From contig NZ_CP197474.1 of NCBI RefSeq assembly GCF_052180245.1, positions 3,162,001 to 3,226,000 on the forward strand: 64,000 nucleotides of DNA. Direction: 5' to 3'. The notes below the pieces were generated by a model, which ran no database searches, had not been told where the DNA came from, and saw nothing but the letters and a program-made list of their open reading frames with translations. Positions 1-8,554 of the stretch are shown piece after piece. This stretch comes from Parapusillimonas sp013416435. GTDB taxonomy: Bacteria > Pseudomonadota > Gammaproteobacteria > Burkholderiales > Burkholderiaceae_B. Within the stretch, counting starts at the first letter, position 1, and each line of letters begins with the position of its first letter. The position numbers and the translations under genes were made by a program.

Positions 1-121
1 CCCTCTTCCAGCCATCTCAAAATCGCCTAGCGCCAAATGTACTGGACTACCGGTCTTCTAGCGCCAGGCCTTCACCGACGTTGCCCAACATTTAAAGCTA
101 TTGCTGGAGCTGGGACCGATA

Positions 122-736
122 GTGCTTGAAGCCATCAATCTCGACTGCGTGCGCGGAAAACGCCGCTTATTTCATAGCCTGAGCTTTGAGCTCGAAGCTG
201 GCGCGAGCCTGTTCGTGCGAGGTCAGAACGGAAGCGGAAAAACAAGCCTGCTGCGTATATTGGCAGGACTCACCCCGCCTAGTGCTGGAACTGTCCGCTG
301 GAAGGGTAATTCCCTTCAAAAGCAGACAGATGAGTGGCGACGTGACCTCTGTTATTACGGACACCTCCTGGGCCTCAAAGATGACCTGACGGCAGCGGAG
401 AATTTGGTTTACGCAACGGCGCTGGCTAACAAACCTATTAGCCATGCAGCGGTGCTGGAGGCCTTACATCAGAGTGGTTTGCAAGGTAGAGAACATCTGC
501 CGGTGCGGACGCTGTCGCAAGGTCAGAAGCGTCGCGCAAGTCTGGCGAGACTGCTGTTACATCGGCGGCCTCTTTGGATACTCGATGAGCCTTTGACGGC
601 ACTGGACGACGAAGCTACCCAATGGGTACTCCGAATGATTTCGGATCACCTCAGAGACGGCGGCATCGTGGTTTGGACCAGTCACCTGGACATGCCCTTG
701 TCCGGCGCCACGCGTACCTTACGGATAAACCTATGA
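122..736 (+). CDS. ccmA: CcmA, ATP-binding subunit of the heme/CcmE-release ABC complex
   Basis: ATPase of the CcmABCD complex that frees heme-loaded CcmE during System I cytochrome c maturation at the inner membrane. Visible motifs are Walker A (GQNGSGKTS, about residues 34-42), the ABC signature (LSQGQKRR, about 131-138) and Walker B with catalytic Glu (WILDEP, about 152-157). About 204 residues is normal for CcmA. I place the start at GTG 122, preceded by GGGA and beginning LEAINL as the family does; an in-frame TTG at 101 is the alternative. The stop overlaps the ccmB ATG by 4 nt. It is the first gene of an uninterrupted ccmABCDEFGHI operon. Confidence 0.93.
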   Translation: MLEAINLDCVRGKRRLFHSLSFELEAGASLFVRGQNGSGKTSLLRILAGLTPPSAGTVRWKGNSLQKQTDEWRRDLCYYGHLLGLKDDLTAAENLVYATALANKPISHAAVLEALHQSGLQGREHLPVRTLSQGQKRRASLARLLLHRRPLWILDEPLTALDDEATQWVLRMISDHLRDGGIVVWTSHLDMPLSGATRTLRINL

Positions 737-1416
737 CCGACACATTCGGGTTGACTGCGCTTTCTGCAGTGATACGTCGGGACGTGCGCCTTGCCATGCG
801 CCGTAAGGCCGATGCGTTAACGCCGCTTTTTTTCTTCGCCATCGTAGTGAGCTTGTTTCCGCTAGGCATCGGGCCAGAGCGCGACACGCTGCGTCAGATC
901 GCCCCGGGGGTCCTTTGGGTCGCGGCGTTATTGGCAAGCATCCTCTCACTTAATCGCCTGTTCGAACAGGACTACGCCGATGGCACGCTAGAGCAACTCG
1001 TACTCGGGGCGGCTCCACTTGGCCTTCTAGTGGCCGGCAAAGTGACAGCGCACTGGCTACTCTCTGGCCTACCCCTGGTGCTGCTTGCGCCGCTATTGGC
1101 TTTGCAGTTCGATCTGCCCTCCGCGTCCTTACTCACTTTGGCGGCGTCCCTGGCGATCGGTACCCCGGTACTCAGTCTAATCGGTGCGATTGGAGCAAGT
1201 CTGACTGTCGGCTTGCGAGGCGGCGGCGTCCTCGTCGCGCTATTAGTGTTGCCGCTTTATGTGCCCGTGCTTATCTTCGGCGCGGGCGCGGTGAGCTCGG
1301 TTAGCGCTGGCTTGGACGGCGAGTCGCATCTCTCATTATTGGCAGCGGGCCTGGTGCTCGCCGGCTTCTTTGCGCCGTGGGCCACTACCGTGGCACTGCG
1401 GATCGCGTTGGAATAG
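733..1416 (+). CDS. ccmB: CcmB, heme exporter membrane subunit
   Basis: Membrane permease partner of CcmA, 227 residues with about six hydrophobic segments. The N-terminal RRDVRLAMRR and the FEQDYADGTLEQL segment are typical of CcmB. The ATG at 733 overlaps the ccmA stop (ATGA), which implies translational coupling; an upstream in-frame start inside ccmA is less likely. The stop is 6 nt before ccmC. Confidence 0.93.
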   Translation: MTDTFGLTALSAVIRRDVRLAMRRKADALTPLFFFAIVVSLFPLGIGPERDTLRQIAPGVLWVAALLASILSLNRLFEQDYADGTLEQLVLGAAPLGLLVAGKVTAHWLLSGLPLVLLAPLLALQFDLPSASLLTLAASLAIGTPVLSLIGAIGASLTVGLRGGGVLVALLVLPLYVPVLIFGAGAVSSVSAGLDGESHLSLLAAGLVLAGFFAPWATTVALRIALE

Positions 1417-1422
1417 GCAGAA

Positions 1423-2160
1423 ATGATCAACTGGTTTAAGTACTCAACGCCAAGGACGTTTTATCCTCTCGCAGGAAGTGTGGTTCCGTGGTTCGCGGTG
1501 GGCGCCGTGTTGACGGCAATCGCAGGGCTTTATGTGGGGTTCTTTATGGCTCCTACCGATGCCCAACAAGGCGAAGGCTATCGAATTATTTTTGTGCATG
1601 TACCGGTTTCGTGGATGTCCATGTTCATCTACGTGGTCATGGCGTTCTGGGCCGCCGTGGGTCTCGCGTTCAACAGTCGGCTCTCGGCCATGATGGCCAG
1701 CGCCCTGGCGCCGACTGGCGCAATGTTCACCTTTCTGTCGCTTTGGACTGGGGCCCTATGGGGTAAGCCGATGTGGGGGACGTGGTGGGTATGGGATGCC
1801 CGATTGACCTCTGAACTGATTTTGCTGTTTCTATACATTGCATTCATGGCGCTGCAGTCGGCCATTGATGATCCTCGGCGCGCCGATAAAGCTGGCGCCG
1901 TGCTTGCGCTTGTCGGTGTCGTGAATATTCCCATTATTTATTTTTCGGTTCAATGGTGGAACACCCTGCACCAAGGTGCATCGGTATCACTGACCCGAGC
2001 TCCTTCCATGGCCACGATCATGCTGGTCGGAATGCTGCTCATGGCTTTGGCTGCGTGGATGTACACAGTGGCTGTCGCCCTGATGCGCGTGCGATGCATC
2101 ATTTTGGAGCGTGAAGGACATGCCGAATGGGTTGGGCAACTGAACGAGGTGAAACGATGA
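1423..2160 (+). CDS. ccmC: CcmC, heme-handling protein
   Basis: Polytopic inner-membrane protein that transfers heme to the CcmE chaperone. It has the tryptophan-rich WGTWWVWD motif at about residues 118-125, flanked by candidate axial histidines His59 (FVHV) and His183 (NTLHQ). Length of 245 residues and six hydrophobic segments match the family. Its stop overlaps the ccmD ATG by 4 nt. Confidence 0.95.
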   Translation: MINWFKYSTPRTFYPLAGSVVPWFAVGAVLTAIAGLYVGFFMAPTDAQQGEGYRIIFVHVPVSWMSMFIYVVMAFWAAVGLAFNSRLSAMMASALAPTGAMFTFLSLWTGALWGKPMWGTWWVWDARLTSELILLFLYIAFMALQSAIDDPRRADKAGAVLALVGVVNIPIIYFSVQWWNTLHQGASVSLTRAPSMATIMLVGMLLMALAAWMYTVAVALMRVRCIILEREGHAEWVGQLNEVKR

Positions 2161-2351
2161 CCTGGAATAGTGCCGCTGAATTTTTTGCAATGGGCGGCTA
2201 TGCGCAATACGTATGGGGTTCGGTCGGCGTCAGTGCTATCGCGCTGGCTGTGGAATTGTTCCTGCTTCGACAACGCCGACAAGGCGCTTTGTTGCAATCA
2301 AAACATGAATTAACTTTGGAAAGGAAAGGCCTCAATGAAAGCTCGACATAA
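2157..2351 (+). CDS. ccmD: CcmD, small heme exporter subunit
   Basis: Single-pass membrane protein of 64 residues required to release heme-loaded CcmE from CcmABC. It has one hydrophobic helix (about residues 18-36) followed by a basic cytoplasmic stretch, the usual CcmD layout. The start at 2157 forms an ATGA overlap with ccmC. A frame extended to 2127 exists but lies inside ccmC. The 3' end overlaps the ccmE start by 17 nt. Confidence 0.85.
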   Translation: MTWNSAAEFFAMGGYAQYVWGSVGVSAIALAVELFLLRQRRQGALLQSKHELTLERKGLNESST

Positions 2352-2784
2352 GAGGATGGCACTCATTGGCGGTGGCTTGGCCGCGCTAGGGATCGCCAGT
2401 GCATTGGTGCTTAACGCTTTCCAAGACAATCTGGTGTTTTTCTTTACGCCCACACAAGTCAGTGCGGGAGAGGCACCCGAGAATCGCACCTTTCGCATTG
2501 GTGGCATGGTCCAAACCGCCAGCGTGCAACGCGATGGCCTGACGGTCCGGTTTGTTGTTACAGACTCGGCCAAGACCATACCAGTTCGCTATACCGGGAT
2601 ACTGCCTGACCTGTTTAGCGAAGGTAAGGGTGTGGTGGCCCAAGGCAAGCTGGAGAGCAGTGGTTGGTTTCGTGCCGACGAAGTTCTGGCCAAGCACGAT
2701 GAAAACTATATGCCGCCCGAAGCCCAACATGCCTTGGATCAGGCAGCGATAAACACCCAATCCGCGAGGCAAGAACCAAAATGA
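2335..2784 (+). CDS. ccmE: CcmE, periplasmic heme chaperone
   Basis: Membrane-anchored heme chaperone. It covalently binds heme through a histidine and hands it to CcmF. The HDENY motif is present, with His121 as the heme attachment site and Tyr125 as the axial ligand. An N-terminal anchor (about residues 8-30) is followed by a beta-barrel domain; 149 residues is normal. It is preceded by GGAAAGG and overlaps ccmF by 4 nt. Confidence 0.95.
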   Translation: MKARHKRMALIGGGLAALGIASALVLNAFQDNLVFFFTPTQVSAGEAPENRTFRIGGMVQTASVQRDGLTVRFVVTDSAKTIPVRYTGILPDLFSEGKGVVAQGKLESSGWFRADEVLAKHDENYMPPEAQHALDQAAINTQSARQEPK

Positions 2785-4742
2785 TCGCTGAACTTGGCCA
2801 CTTTTCTCTTATTTTGACGCTGCTCGTCGCGCTTGCTCAAGGCGCTTTGACCCTGCCCGGCGCGGCACGCGGTAACGCAGCATGGATCGCTTTGGCGCGA
2901 CCCGCCGCAGGTATCCAGTTCTTCTTAATTGTTATTGCTTTCTCGAGTTTGACATGGGCCTTTGTCACGAAGGACTTCTCGGTTGCTTATGTTGCGCAGA
3001 ACGCCAATTCGCAACTGCCCTTGGCTTACCGTATCGCCGCGGTATGGGGCGGGCATGAAGGGTCGCTTCTGCTATGGCTGCTCATGCAAACGGGTTGGGC
3101 ATATGCCGTCAGTATGTTTTCTCGACAATTGCCCGACGCAATGGTGGCGCGCGTACTCGGTGTTCTGGGCCTGGTGACAGCCGGCTTCTTGCTCTTTGTC
3201 TTGCTCACATCCAATCCTTTTGAGCGCCTTTCGCCCGCTCCGATCGAGGGGCTCGATTTGAACCCGTTGTTGCAGGACGTCGGGCTGATTTTCCACCCCC
3301 CGCTGCTGTACATGGGCTATGTCGGGTTTTCGGTGGTATTTGCCTTTGCCATTGCAGCCCTTCTTGCCGGCCAACTCGACGCGACATGGGCGCGGTGGTC
3401 CAGGCCCTGGGCGACAGCGGCATGGCTCTTTCTTACCTTGGGCATAGCATTGGGTAGCTGGTGGGCCTACTACGAATTAGGCTGGGGTGGCTGGTGGTTT
3501 TGGGATCCGGTAGAAAACTCGTCCTTTATCCCCTGGCTGGTGGGCACCGCCCTCATCCACTCATTGGCCGTCACCGAAAAGCGCAACAGTTTCAAGAGCT
3601 GGACGGTGCTGCTTGCCATTAGCACCTTCTCGCTCTCATTGCTCGGCGCGTTTCTCGTTCGCTCGGGCGTGCTGACCTCCGTACATGCCTTTGCCACGGA
3701 TCCACGCAGGGGCGTATTCATCTTGTTGCTGTTTACGGTGGTAGTGGGAACCTCGTTATTCCTGTATGCGCTGCGGGCGCCCAAAATCGGATTAGGCGGT
3801 CGGTTCGATCTCATCTCCCGCGAATCCCTATTGCTTACCAATAATGTATTGATGGCGGTAGCCGCCGGATCCGTGATCCTGGGCACCTTGTATCCCTTAT
3901 TTATTGATGCGCTGGGCTTGGGCAAGCTGTCTGTGGGCCCGCCCTACTTTAACGCCGTCTTTGTGCCGCTTATGGTGCCTGCCTTGTTGCTCATGGCCGT
4001 GGGTCCGGTTGCTAACTGGAAGTCGGCCAAACTGCCGGCCATGATGAAACGATTGTATGTGCCAGCAGTGTTGGCCGTCGCCGTCGGTGTTGGCGTGCCG
4101 TTTGTCCTAGGACGCTGGTCGTTGATGGTAGCTTTAGGCGTAGCGCTGGCTACATGGATCGCTGCTGCCGTAGTCCTGGGTATTTACGAGCGCATGCAAG
4201 CCACCCGTAGTGGTTTACTCGCGCAGCCGCGCAGTTGGCTTGGTATGCATGTGGCGCATCTGGGAATCGCTGTGTTCGTTGCCGGCGTCACGCTTGTGAT
4301 GGGCTACGAGACCGAACAAGACGTAAGCATGGCGCCCGGACAAACCGTGAGCACGGGTGGTTACGAGTTGAAGTTCCTGGGCGTGCGAAAAGCTCGGGGG
4401 CCGAACTATGTCGCCGAAGTGGGCGACATCGAGATGTCGCGCGAAGGGAAGGTTCTGCGCTTGCTCCATCCGGAGAAGCGAACCTATGCATCCTCCGCTA
4501 TGCCGATGACCGAAGCGGCGATCGATGCCAATGGACTTCGCCATGTGTACGTGGCGTTGGGCGAACCGCTTGCCGACGACGCTTGGAGTATTCGCGTCTA
4601 TTACAAACCTTTCGTCGACTGGATCTGGGCGGGTTGCATCTTGATGGCGCTGGGCGGATTGCTGGCTATTAGCGACCGGCGCTACCGCCTGAAGCGCAAG
4701 CGGCATAGCGTCTCTACGGCATTGAAAGGGGCAACATCGTGA
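2781..4742 (+). CDS. ccmF: CcmF, cytochrome c heme ligation protein
   Basis: Core of the System I heme lyase, 653 residues and strongly polytopic. It shows WGGHEGS (about residues 89-95) and the WWD-type motif WGGWWFWDPVEN (about 234-245), where heme is presented for ligation. The C-terminal domain follows a last transmembrane helix near residue 630. The TGA stop is shared with the GTG start of ccmG. Confidence 0.95.
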   Translation: MIAELGHFSLILTLLVALAQGALTLPGAARGNAAWIALARPAAGIQFFLIVIAFSSLTWAFVTKDFSVAYVAQNANSQLPLAYRIAAVWGGHEGSLLLWLLMQTGWAYAVSMFSRQLPDAMVARVLGVLGLVTAGFLLFVLLTSNPFERLSPAPIEGLDLNPLLQDVGLIFHPPLLYMGYVGFSVVFAFAIAALLAGQLDATWARWSRPWATAAWLFLTLGIALGSWWAYYELGWGGWWFWDPVENSSFIPWLVGTALIHSLAVTEKRNSFKSWTVLLAISTFSLSLLGAFLVRSGVLTSVHAFATDPRRGVFILLLFTVVVGTSLFLYALRAPKIGLGGRFDLISRESLLLTNNVLMAVAAGSVILGTLYPLFIDALGLGKLSVGPPYFNAVFVPLMVPALLLMAVGPVANWKSAKLPAMMKRLYVPAVLAVAVGVGVPFVLGRWSLMVALGVALATWIAAAVVLGIYERMQATRSGLLAQPRSWLGMHVAHLGIAVFVAGVTLVMGYETEQDVSMAPGQTVSTGGYELKFLGVRKARGPNYVAEVGDIEMSREGKVLRLLHPEKRTYASSAMPMTEAAIDANGLRHVYVALGEPLADDAWSIRVYYKPFVDWIWAGCILMALGGLLAISDRRYRLKRKRHSVSTALKGATS

Positions 4743-5263
4743 ATCGTTTCTTTTGGCCCTTGGCCGGCTTTATCGTGTTGGTGGGTTTTCTTGCGATAGG
4801 TCTCACATTAAAGCCGAGCGAACTGCCGTCACCATTGATCAGTAAGCCAGCACCAAGCTTTTCCCTGCCCCACTTAGCGGCGCCCGAGAAGACCTTTACG
4901 CCTGAAGCGATGAAGGGTCAGGTGTGGCTATTAAACGTTTGGGCATCATGGTGTGTTGCCTGCCTTGATGAGCATCCTGTCATCACGGAACTGGCCAAAT
5001 CGGGCATCGTGCCCATCGTAGGGCTCAATTACAAGGATGTGCGAAACGAAGCCCTCGCGTGGCTCGCACGGAACGGCGATGCTTATACGCTGTCAGTTTC
5101 CGATACGCAGGGGCGCGTGGGCATCGACTACGGCGTCTATGGCGTGCCTGAAACATTTGTGATCGATAAGCAAGGCGTGATTCGCTACAAACACATAGGG
5201 CCAGTGACGCAAAGCGCTGTGCGCGACACGCTTTTGCCTCTGATAAGGGAGTTGCAGCAATGA
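4739..5263 (+). CDS. ccmG: CcmG/DsbE, membrane-anchored thiol reductant
   Basis: Periplasmic thioredoxin-like protein that reduces the apocytochrome CXXCH cysteines before heme ligation. It has an N-terminal membrane anchor (about residues 5-25), active site WCVAC (Cys72 and Cys75) and a cis-Pro region in GVPETFVID. It has 174 residues. GTG start overlaps the ccmF stop; the stop overlaps the ccmH ATG. Confidence 0.93.
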   Translation: MNRFFWPLAGFIVLVGFLAIGLTLKPSELPSPLISKPAPSFSLPHLAAPEKTFTPEAMKGQVWLLNVWASWCVACLDEHPVITELAKSGIVPIVGLNYKDVRNEALAWLARNGDAYTLSVSDTQGRVGIDYGVYGVPETFVIDKQGVIRYKHIGPVTQSAVRDTLLPLIRELQQ

Positions 5264-5715
5264 ACTATTGGCGGCTGGCGGTGTTTTGCCTTCTGAGTGC
5301 CATGTCCTCCTTGGCGACGAGCGCCGATCTTGAGAAACGTATGCTCGGTATCGCAGCCGAATTGCGCTGCCTGGTATGTCAGAACGAATCCATTGCTGCA
5401 TCACGGGCCGATCTGGCGGTCGATTTACGTCAGCAAATCCGCGAGCAGATCCAAGCCGGTCAGACTAACGATGAAATTCGAACCTATATGGTCGAACGCT
5501 ACGGTGATTTCGTGCTCTATCGCCCGCCGCTCAAAGCCAGCACCCTTTTGCTTTGGTTCGGACCGATGCTGCTCTTTTTCTTTGGCCTCACGATACTAAT
5601 GGTGTCGCTACGACGACGCAGGGCTCGAATCGTCAACTCGTCGTTGAGCGCTGAAGAGCGCCGACAAGCAGACGCGCTATTGGACCAATCTGCCGACACT
5701 GGGAAACCCCGATGA
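5260..5715 (+). CDS. ccmH: CcmH, apocytochrome c thiol-handling protein
   Basis: Periplasmic subunit of the heme lyase complex with the family motif LRCLVCQNESI (Cys37 and Cys40) after a signal sequence ending near residue 21. A C-terminal transmembrane helix lies around residues 93-116. It exchanges disulfides with CcmG and the apocytochrome. Both ends overlap neighbouring genes by ATGA-type junctions. Confidence 0.94.
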   Translation: MNYWRLAVFCLLSAMSSLATSADLEKRMLGIAAELRCLVCQNESIAASRADLAVDLRQQIREQIQAGQTNDEIRTYMVERYGDFVLYRPPLKASTLLLWFGPMLLFFFGLTILMVSLRRRRARIVNSSLSAEERRQADALLDQSADTGKPR

Positions 5716-6590
5716 ATCTGATCTTTATTGTACTTGCCGCGCTGCTGGTTTCAGTAGTCGTGCTGCGCCTTGGGCTCGTGCTATGGCGGGGGCCGCGCAC
5801 AGACGGGCATCTCGAGCACCACGTTGTTAATGCGTCCGTACTGCGTGACCAATTAGCTGAACTGGACCGTGACCGCAGAAACGGCACCTTATCCGAGCAA
5901 GACCACGAAGAAACGGTTCAAGACTTACAACGCCGGGCCCTTGAGGAGGCAAAGCCGCCCACAACGATCGTGAGCCGCCGGCCAAACAGCAAGTATGCAG
6001 CGCTAGGCCTGGCCATCGTACTGCCCCTCGCGTCCACGTTGATTTACCTTCGTTTGGGAAATCCCGCGGCAATTAGCCCGGTACCCGTGCAAAGCATCCA
6101 AAATGTCACGCAGGCCGATGTGCAAGCCATGGTCGATTCGCTCGCTGCTCGCCTGGCGCTCAACCCCGATGATCCCGCAGGTTGGCTGATGTTGGCACGT
6201 TCGTATCGCTATTTCGACAAGTATGAAGACGCCGCTAATGCTTTCGCGAAAGCGGGCGGCGCGATCGAGTCAGACCCGCTCGCTTTGACCGAATATGCCG
6301 AAGCACTTGCAAGAAGTAGCCCAAATGGGTTCGCAGGCGAGCCCACCGCGTTACTTGGGCGCGCGCTCGCTCTTAAGCCTAAAGAACCCTTTGCATTGAC
6401 CCTAGCAGGCGCGGCGGCGCTCGAACGCCGTGATTACGATCAGGCAATCAGCTATTGGCAACAGTTGCACGAACTACTTCCCTCCGATTCAGACGCCGCG
6501 CGCGCGGTCAACGATAGTATCGAGCGCGCGCGTGGGCAACGGGATCAAAATACAACTGCCGATAAGGTAGGGATTGAGCAGCCATCATGA
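5712..6590 (+). CDS. ccmI: CcmI, TPR apocytochrome chaperone
   Basis: CcmI (the C-terminal part of E. coli CcmH) holds the apocytochrome C-terminus for the lyase. The 292-residue protein has two N-terminal membrane helices (about residues 3-20 and 95-112) around a cytoplasmic leucine-rich segment, then a TPR-rich periplasmic domain (DDPAGWLMLARSYRYF and following repeats). Start and stop overlap ccmH and the next gene by 4 nt. Confidence 0.9.
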   Translation: MNLIFIVLAALLVSVVVLRLGLVLWRGPRTDGHLEHHVVNASVLRDQLAELDRDRRNGTLSEQDHEETVQDLQRRALEEAKPPTTIVSRRPNSKYAALGLAIVLPLASTLIYLRLGNPAAISPVPVQSIQNVTQADVQAMVDSLAARLALNPDDPAGWLMLARSYRYFDKYEDAANAFAKAGGAIESDPLALTEYAEALARSSPNGFAGEPTALLGRALALKPKEPFALTLAGAAALERRDYDQAISYWQQLHELLPSDSDAARAVNDSIERARGQRDQNTTADKVGIEQPS

Positions 6591-7201
6591 AGAGTTCCTT
6601 TAAGATATTCGCCTGGTCGGCGCTAGCGCTTATCGCCGTCATTGCCATCGCGACCGCTTTGTATTTTTATCAGCGTGGCAATGCGTCGAAGAATCCCCTC
6701 GCTGGCATGCTCAATGTTGCAGTCGATATTGGAGACCAACGCTTTATGCGCTGGCATACGCCGCGCGACCTGCCCGCCTTCACTTTTCAGGACGAAGCCG
6801 GCAAGGAGATGAGCCTGACGGACTTCCGTGGAAAGGTCGTGTTGCTCAACATTTGGGCCACCTGGTGTCCACCTTGCCGAGAAGAAATGCCCTCGCTTGA
6901 TCGGTTGAACGACAAACGTGGCGGCGAGAACTTTGAAGTGGTGGCCTTGTCGATTGATCGTGACACCGCCTTGGTCAAGCCGTTCTATGAAGAGTTCGGG
7001 ATACAGGCTTTGCGCGGCTACTTCGATCCGTCGGCACAGATTCCAAATGCGCTTCGCGCCCCAGGCGTTCCAACGACTCTGCTGATTGATCGGGACGGAC
7101 GTGAAATTGGTCGCGCAATGGGGCCTGCCGCTTGGGATAGTACTCAAGTAGAAGCCTTGATCGATGCCGCATTGGCGCGCTCGCCGGGTGAAGGCCAATG
7201 A
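6587..7201 (+). CDS. TlpA/ResA-type membrane-anchored thioredoxin
   Basis: Thiol:disulfide oxidoreductase of 204 residues with an N-terminal membrane anchor (about residues 8-28) and active site WCPPC (Cys94 and Cys97) in a TlpA fold; a GVPTTLLID cis-Pro segment follows. Because ccmG is already present, this is a second periplasmic reductant, probably for apocytochromes or for copper-site cysteines. The 4-nt overlap with ccmI shows that it belongs to the operon. Confidence 0.88.
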   Translation: MKSSFKIFAWSALALIAVIAIATALYFYQRGNASKNPLAGMLNVAVDIGDQRFMRWHTPRDLPAFTFQDEAGKEMSLTDFRGKVVLLNIWATWCPPCREEMPSLDRLNDKRGGENFEVVALSIDRDTALVKPFYEEFGIQALRGYFDPSAQIPNALRAPGVPTTLLIDRDGREIGRAMGPAAWDSTQVEALIDAALARSPGEGQ

Positions 7202-7247
7202 CAATGGGAAGCTTCAATGTTAAGAAACAACCGTTTGAGGCTATGCG

Positions 7248-7994
7248 ATGCTTGAGTTGAGTACCGTTGGATTGCTAACAGCGTTTGTCGCCGGCATCGC
7301 GTCATTCTTGTCGCCGTGTGTGTTACCGCTCGTACCAGGCTATCTCTCTTTTGTTGCGGGTGGCGCGGTTGCGCCAACGGCATCCCCAATGGAGGTGCGC
7401 CTTAGGCGCTGGAGAACCCTTGGACTAAGCGCATGCTTTGTGCTGGGATTTTCGTCGGTGTTTCTGATTCTGGGCGCCAGCATTACGGCAATCGGACGCC
7501 TGTTCTTAAGCTATCGCTACGAACTCAATATTGCGGCAGGCGTCATTATCGCGCTTGCGGGCCTCATGATCATGGGCGTCGTTCGTACGCCGCTATGGGC
7601 TCAACGCTACTATCGCTTCGAGTCCAGCGTGAAGGGTGGTAACCCTTGGTCGGCAACATTGCTTGGCGTGGCCTTTGGTTTTGGTTGGACGCCATGCATT
7701 GGACCGGTGCTTGGCAGCATCCTTGTGCTGAGCGCCACCTCTGAGAGTGTTGGGCATGGAACAGTGCTGTTAGGTGTGTATGCCTTGGGGCTGGGGGTAC
7801 CGTTCCTCCTTTCCGCATTCTTCATGACGCCTTTTATGCACCGTCTGAGCGCTTTGCGCCGTACGGGTCGTTACCTGCAGCTCGTAACCGGTGCGATCCT
7901 CGTCTTGATGGGTATCGCCGTAGCGAGCGGGCAATTGGTGCGTTTTGCGATTTGGTTGCTAAGGACATTCCCGGCCCTTGGCAGTATAGGTTAA
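7248..7994 (+). CDS. ccdA: CcdA-type transmembrane electron transfer protein
   Basis: CcdA/DsbD-beta protein that carries reducing equivalents from cytoplasmic thioredoxin to periplasmic thioredoxins such as CcmG and TlpA. It has 248 residues and about six membrane helices. The conserved cysteines sit in FLSPCVLPLVPGYLSF (about residue 25) and in WTPCIGPVLGS (about residue 148). It starts at ATG 7248, 46 nt after the tlpA-like gene. Confidence 0.9.
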   Translation: MLELSTVGLLTAFVAGIASFLSPCVLPLVPGYLSFVAGGAVAPTASPMEVRLRRWRTLGLSACFVLGFSSVFLILGASITAIGRLFLSYRYELNIAAGVIIALAGLMIMGVVRTPLWAQRYYRFESSVKGGNPWSATLLGVAFGFGWTPCIGPVLGSILVLSATSESVGHGTVLLGVYALGLGVPFLLSAFFMTPFMHRLSALRRTGRYLQLVTGAILVLMGIAVASGQLVRFAIWLLRTFPALGSIG

Positions 7995-8040
7995 CGGACA
8001 CAGGCCATGTGATCCAAGCCGATGCCGACGCTATATGGTC

Positions 8041-8060
8041 GCGAGCGCCATGGCGCTCGC
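8041..8060. repeat. Perfect 20-bp palindrome in the ccdA-dsbB gap
   Basis: The 20 bases from 8041 to 8060 (GCGAGCGCCA and its exact complement) form a perfect palindrome. A T-run lies 30 nt further on rather than at the hairpin base, so it is a poor intrinsic terminator and could be a protein-binding site or a partial terminator. Confidence 0.5.
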
Positions 8061-8119
8061 CTCGTCCATTATGAGGTCGGCCTATTTTTTTGGAGTCGTC
8101 CATTGAGGACTGAAGTTTT

Positions 8120-8554
8120 ATGACTATCGCAACGCATCTTTCTGAACCACGTTGGTATCGCCTCTTTGCTGCATGGATTATTGCACTTGTCGCAACGCTG
8201 GGGGCCTTATTTCTCAGTGAAATCATGGGCCTGGACCCTTGCGAGCTTTGTTGGTACCAGCGCATTTTCATGTTTCCGCTCGTTTTCGTTCTAGCAGTTG
8301 GCCTGGCCACTTCGGACACACAAGTCTTCAGGTATGCATTGCCGCTCGTCGCCGCTGGATGGCTTGTCGCCGCGTACCATAATCTTTTGTATGTCGGTGT
8401 TATTCCGGAAGCGCTCCAGCCCTGTGGCGCAGGCCCTTCCTGTGCGAAAGCCGATCTGAACCTGTTCGGTTTTATTTCGATTCCCCTCCTGTCGTTAGTC
8501 GCATTCACCACGCTCGCTGTTCTTCTTATCGTAAAAAAAGGTCCTCAAAAGTGA
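8120..8554 (+). CDS. DsbB/BdbC-type disulfide oxidase
   Basis: Membrane protein of 144 residues that reoxidises a DsbA-type partner with quinone. Four hydrophobic segments and two periplasmic cysteine pairs are visible: CELC (Cys41 and Cys44) and Cys102/Cys108 in PCGAGPSC. The short form resembles BdbC. GAGGAC lies about 10 nt upstream of the ATG. The stop overlaps the GTG start of the DsbA-like gene, making an oxidase/acceptor pair. Confidence 0.88.
   Translation: MTIATHLSEPRWYRLFAAWIIALVATLGALFLSEIMGLDPCELCWYQRIFMFPLVFVLAVGLATSDTQVFRYALPLVAAGWLVAAYHNLLYVGVIPEALQPCGAGPSCAKADLNLFGFISIPLLSLVAFTTLAVLLIVKKGPQK

Noticed and set aside
1..100. Possible gene end or att site at the left window edge
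   Set aside because: No match to the tRNA-Leu(GAG) 3' end and no coding frame of note; the island continues beyond the edge.
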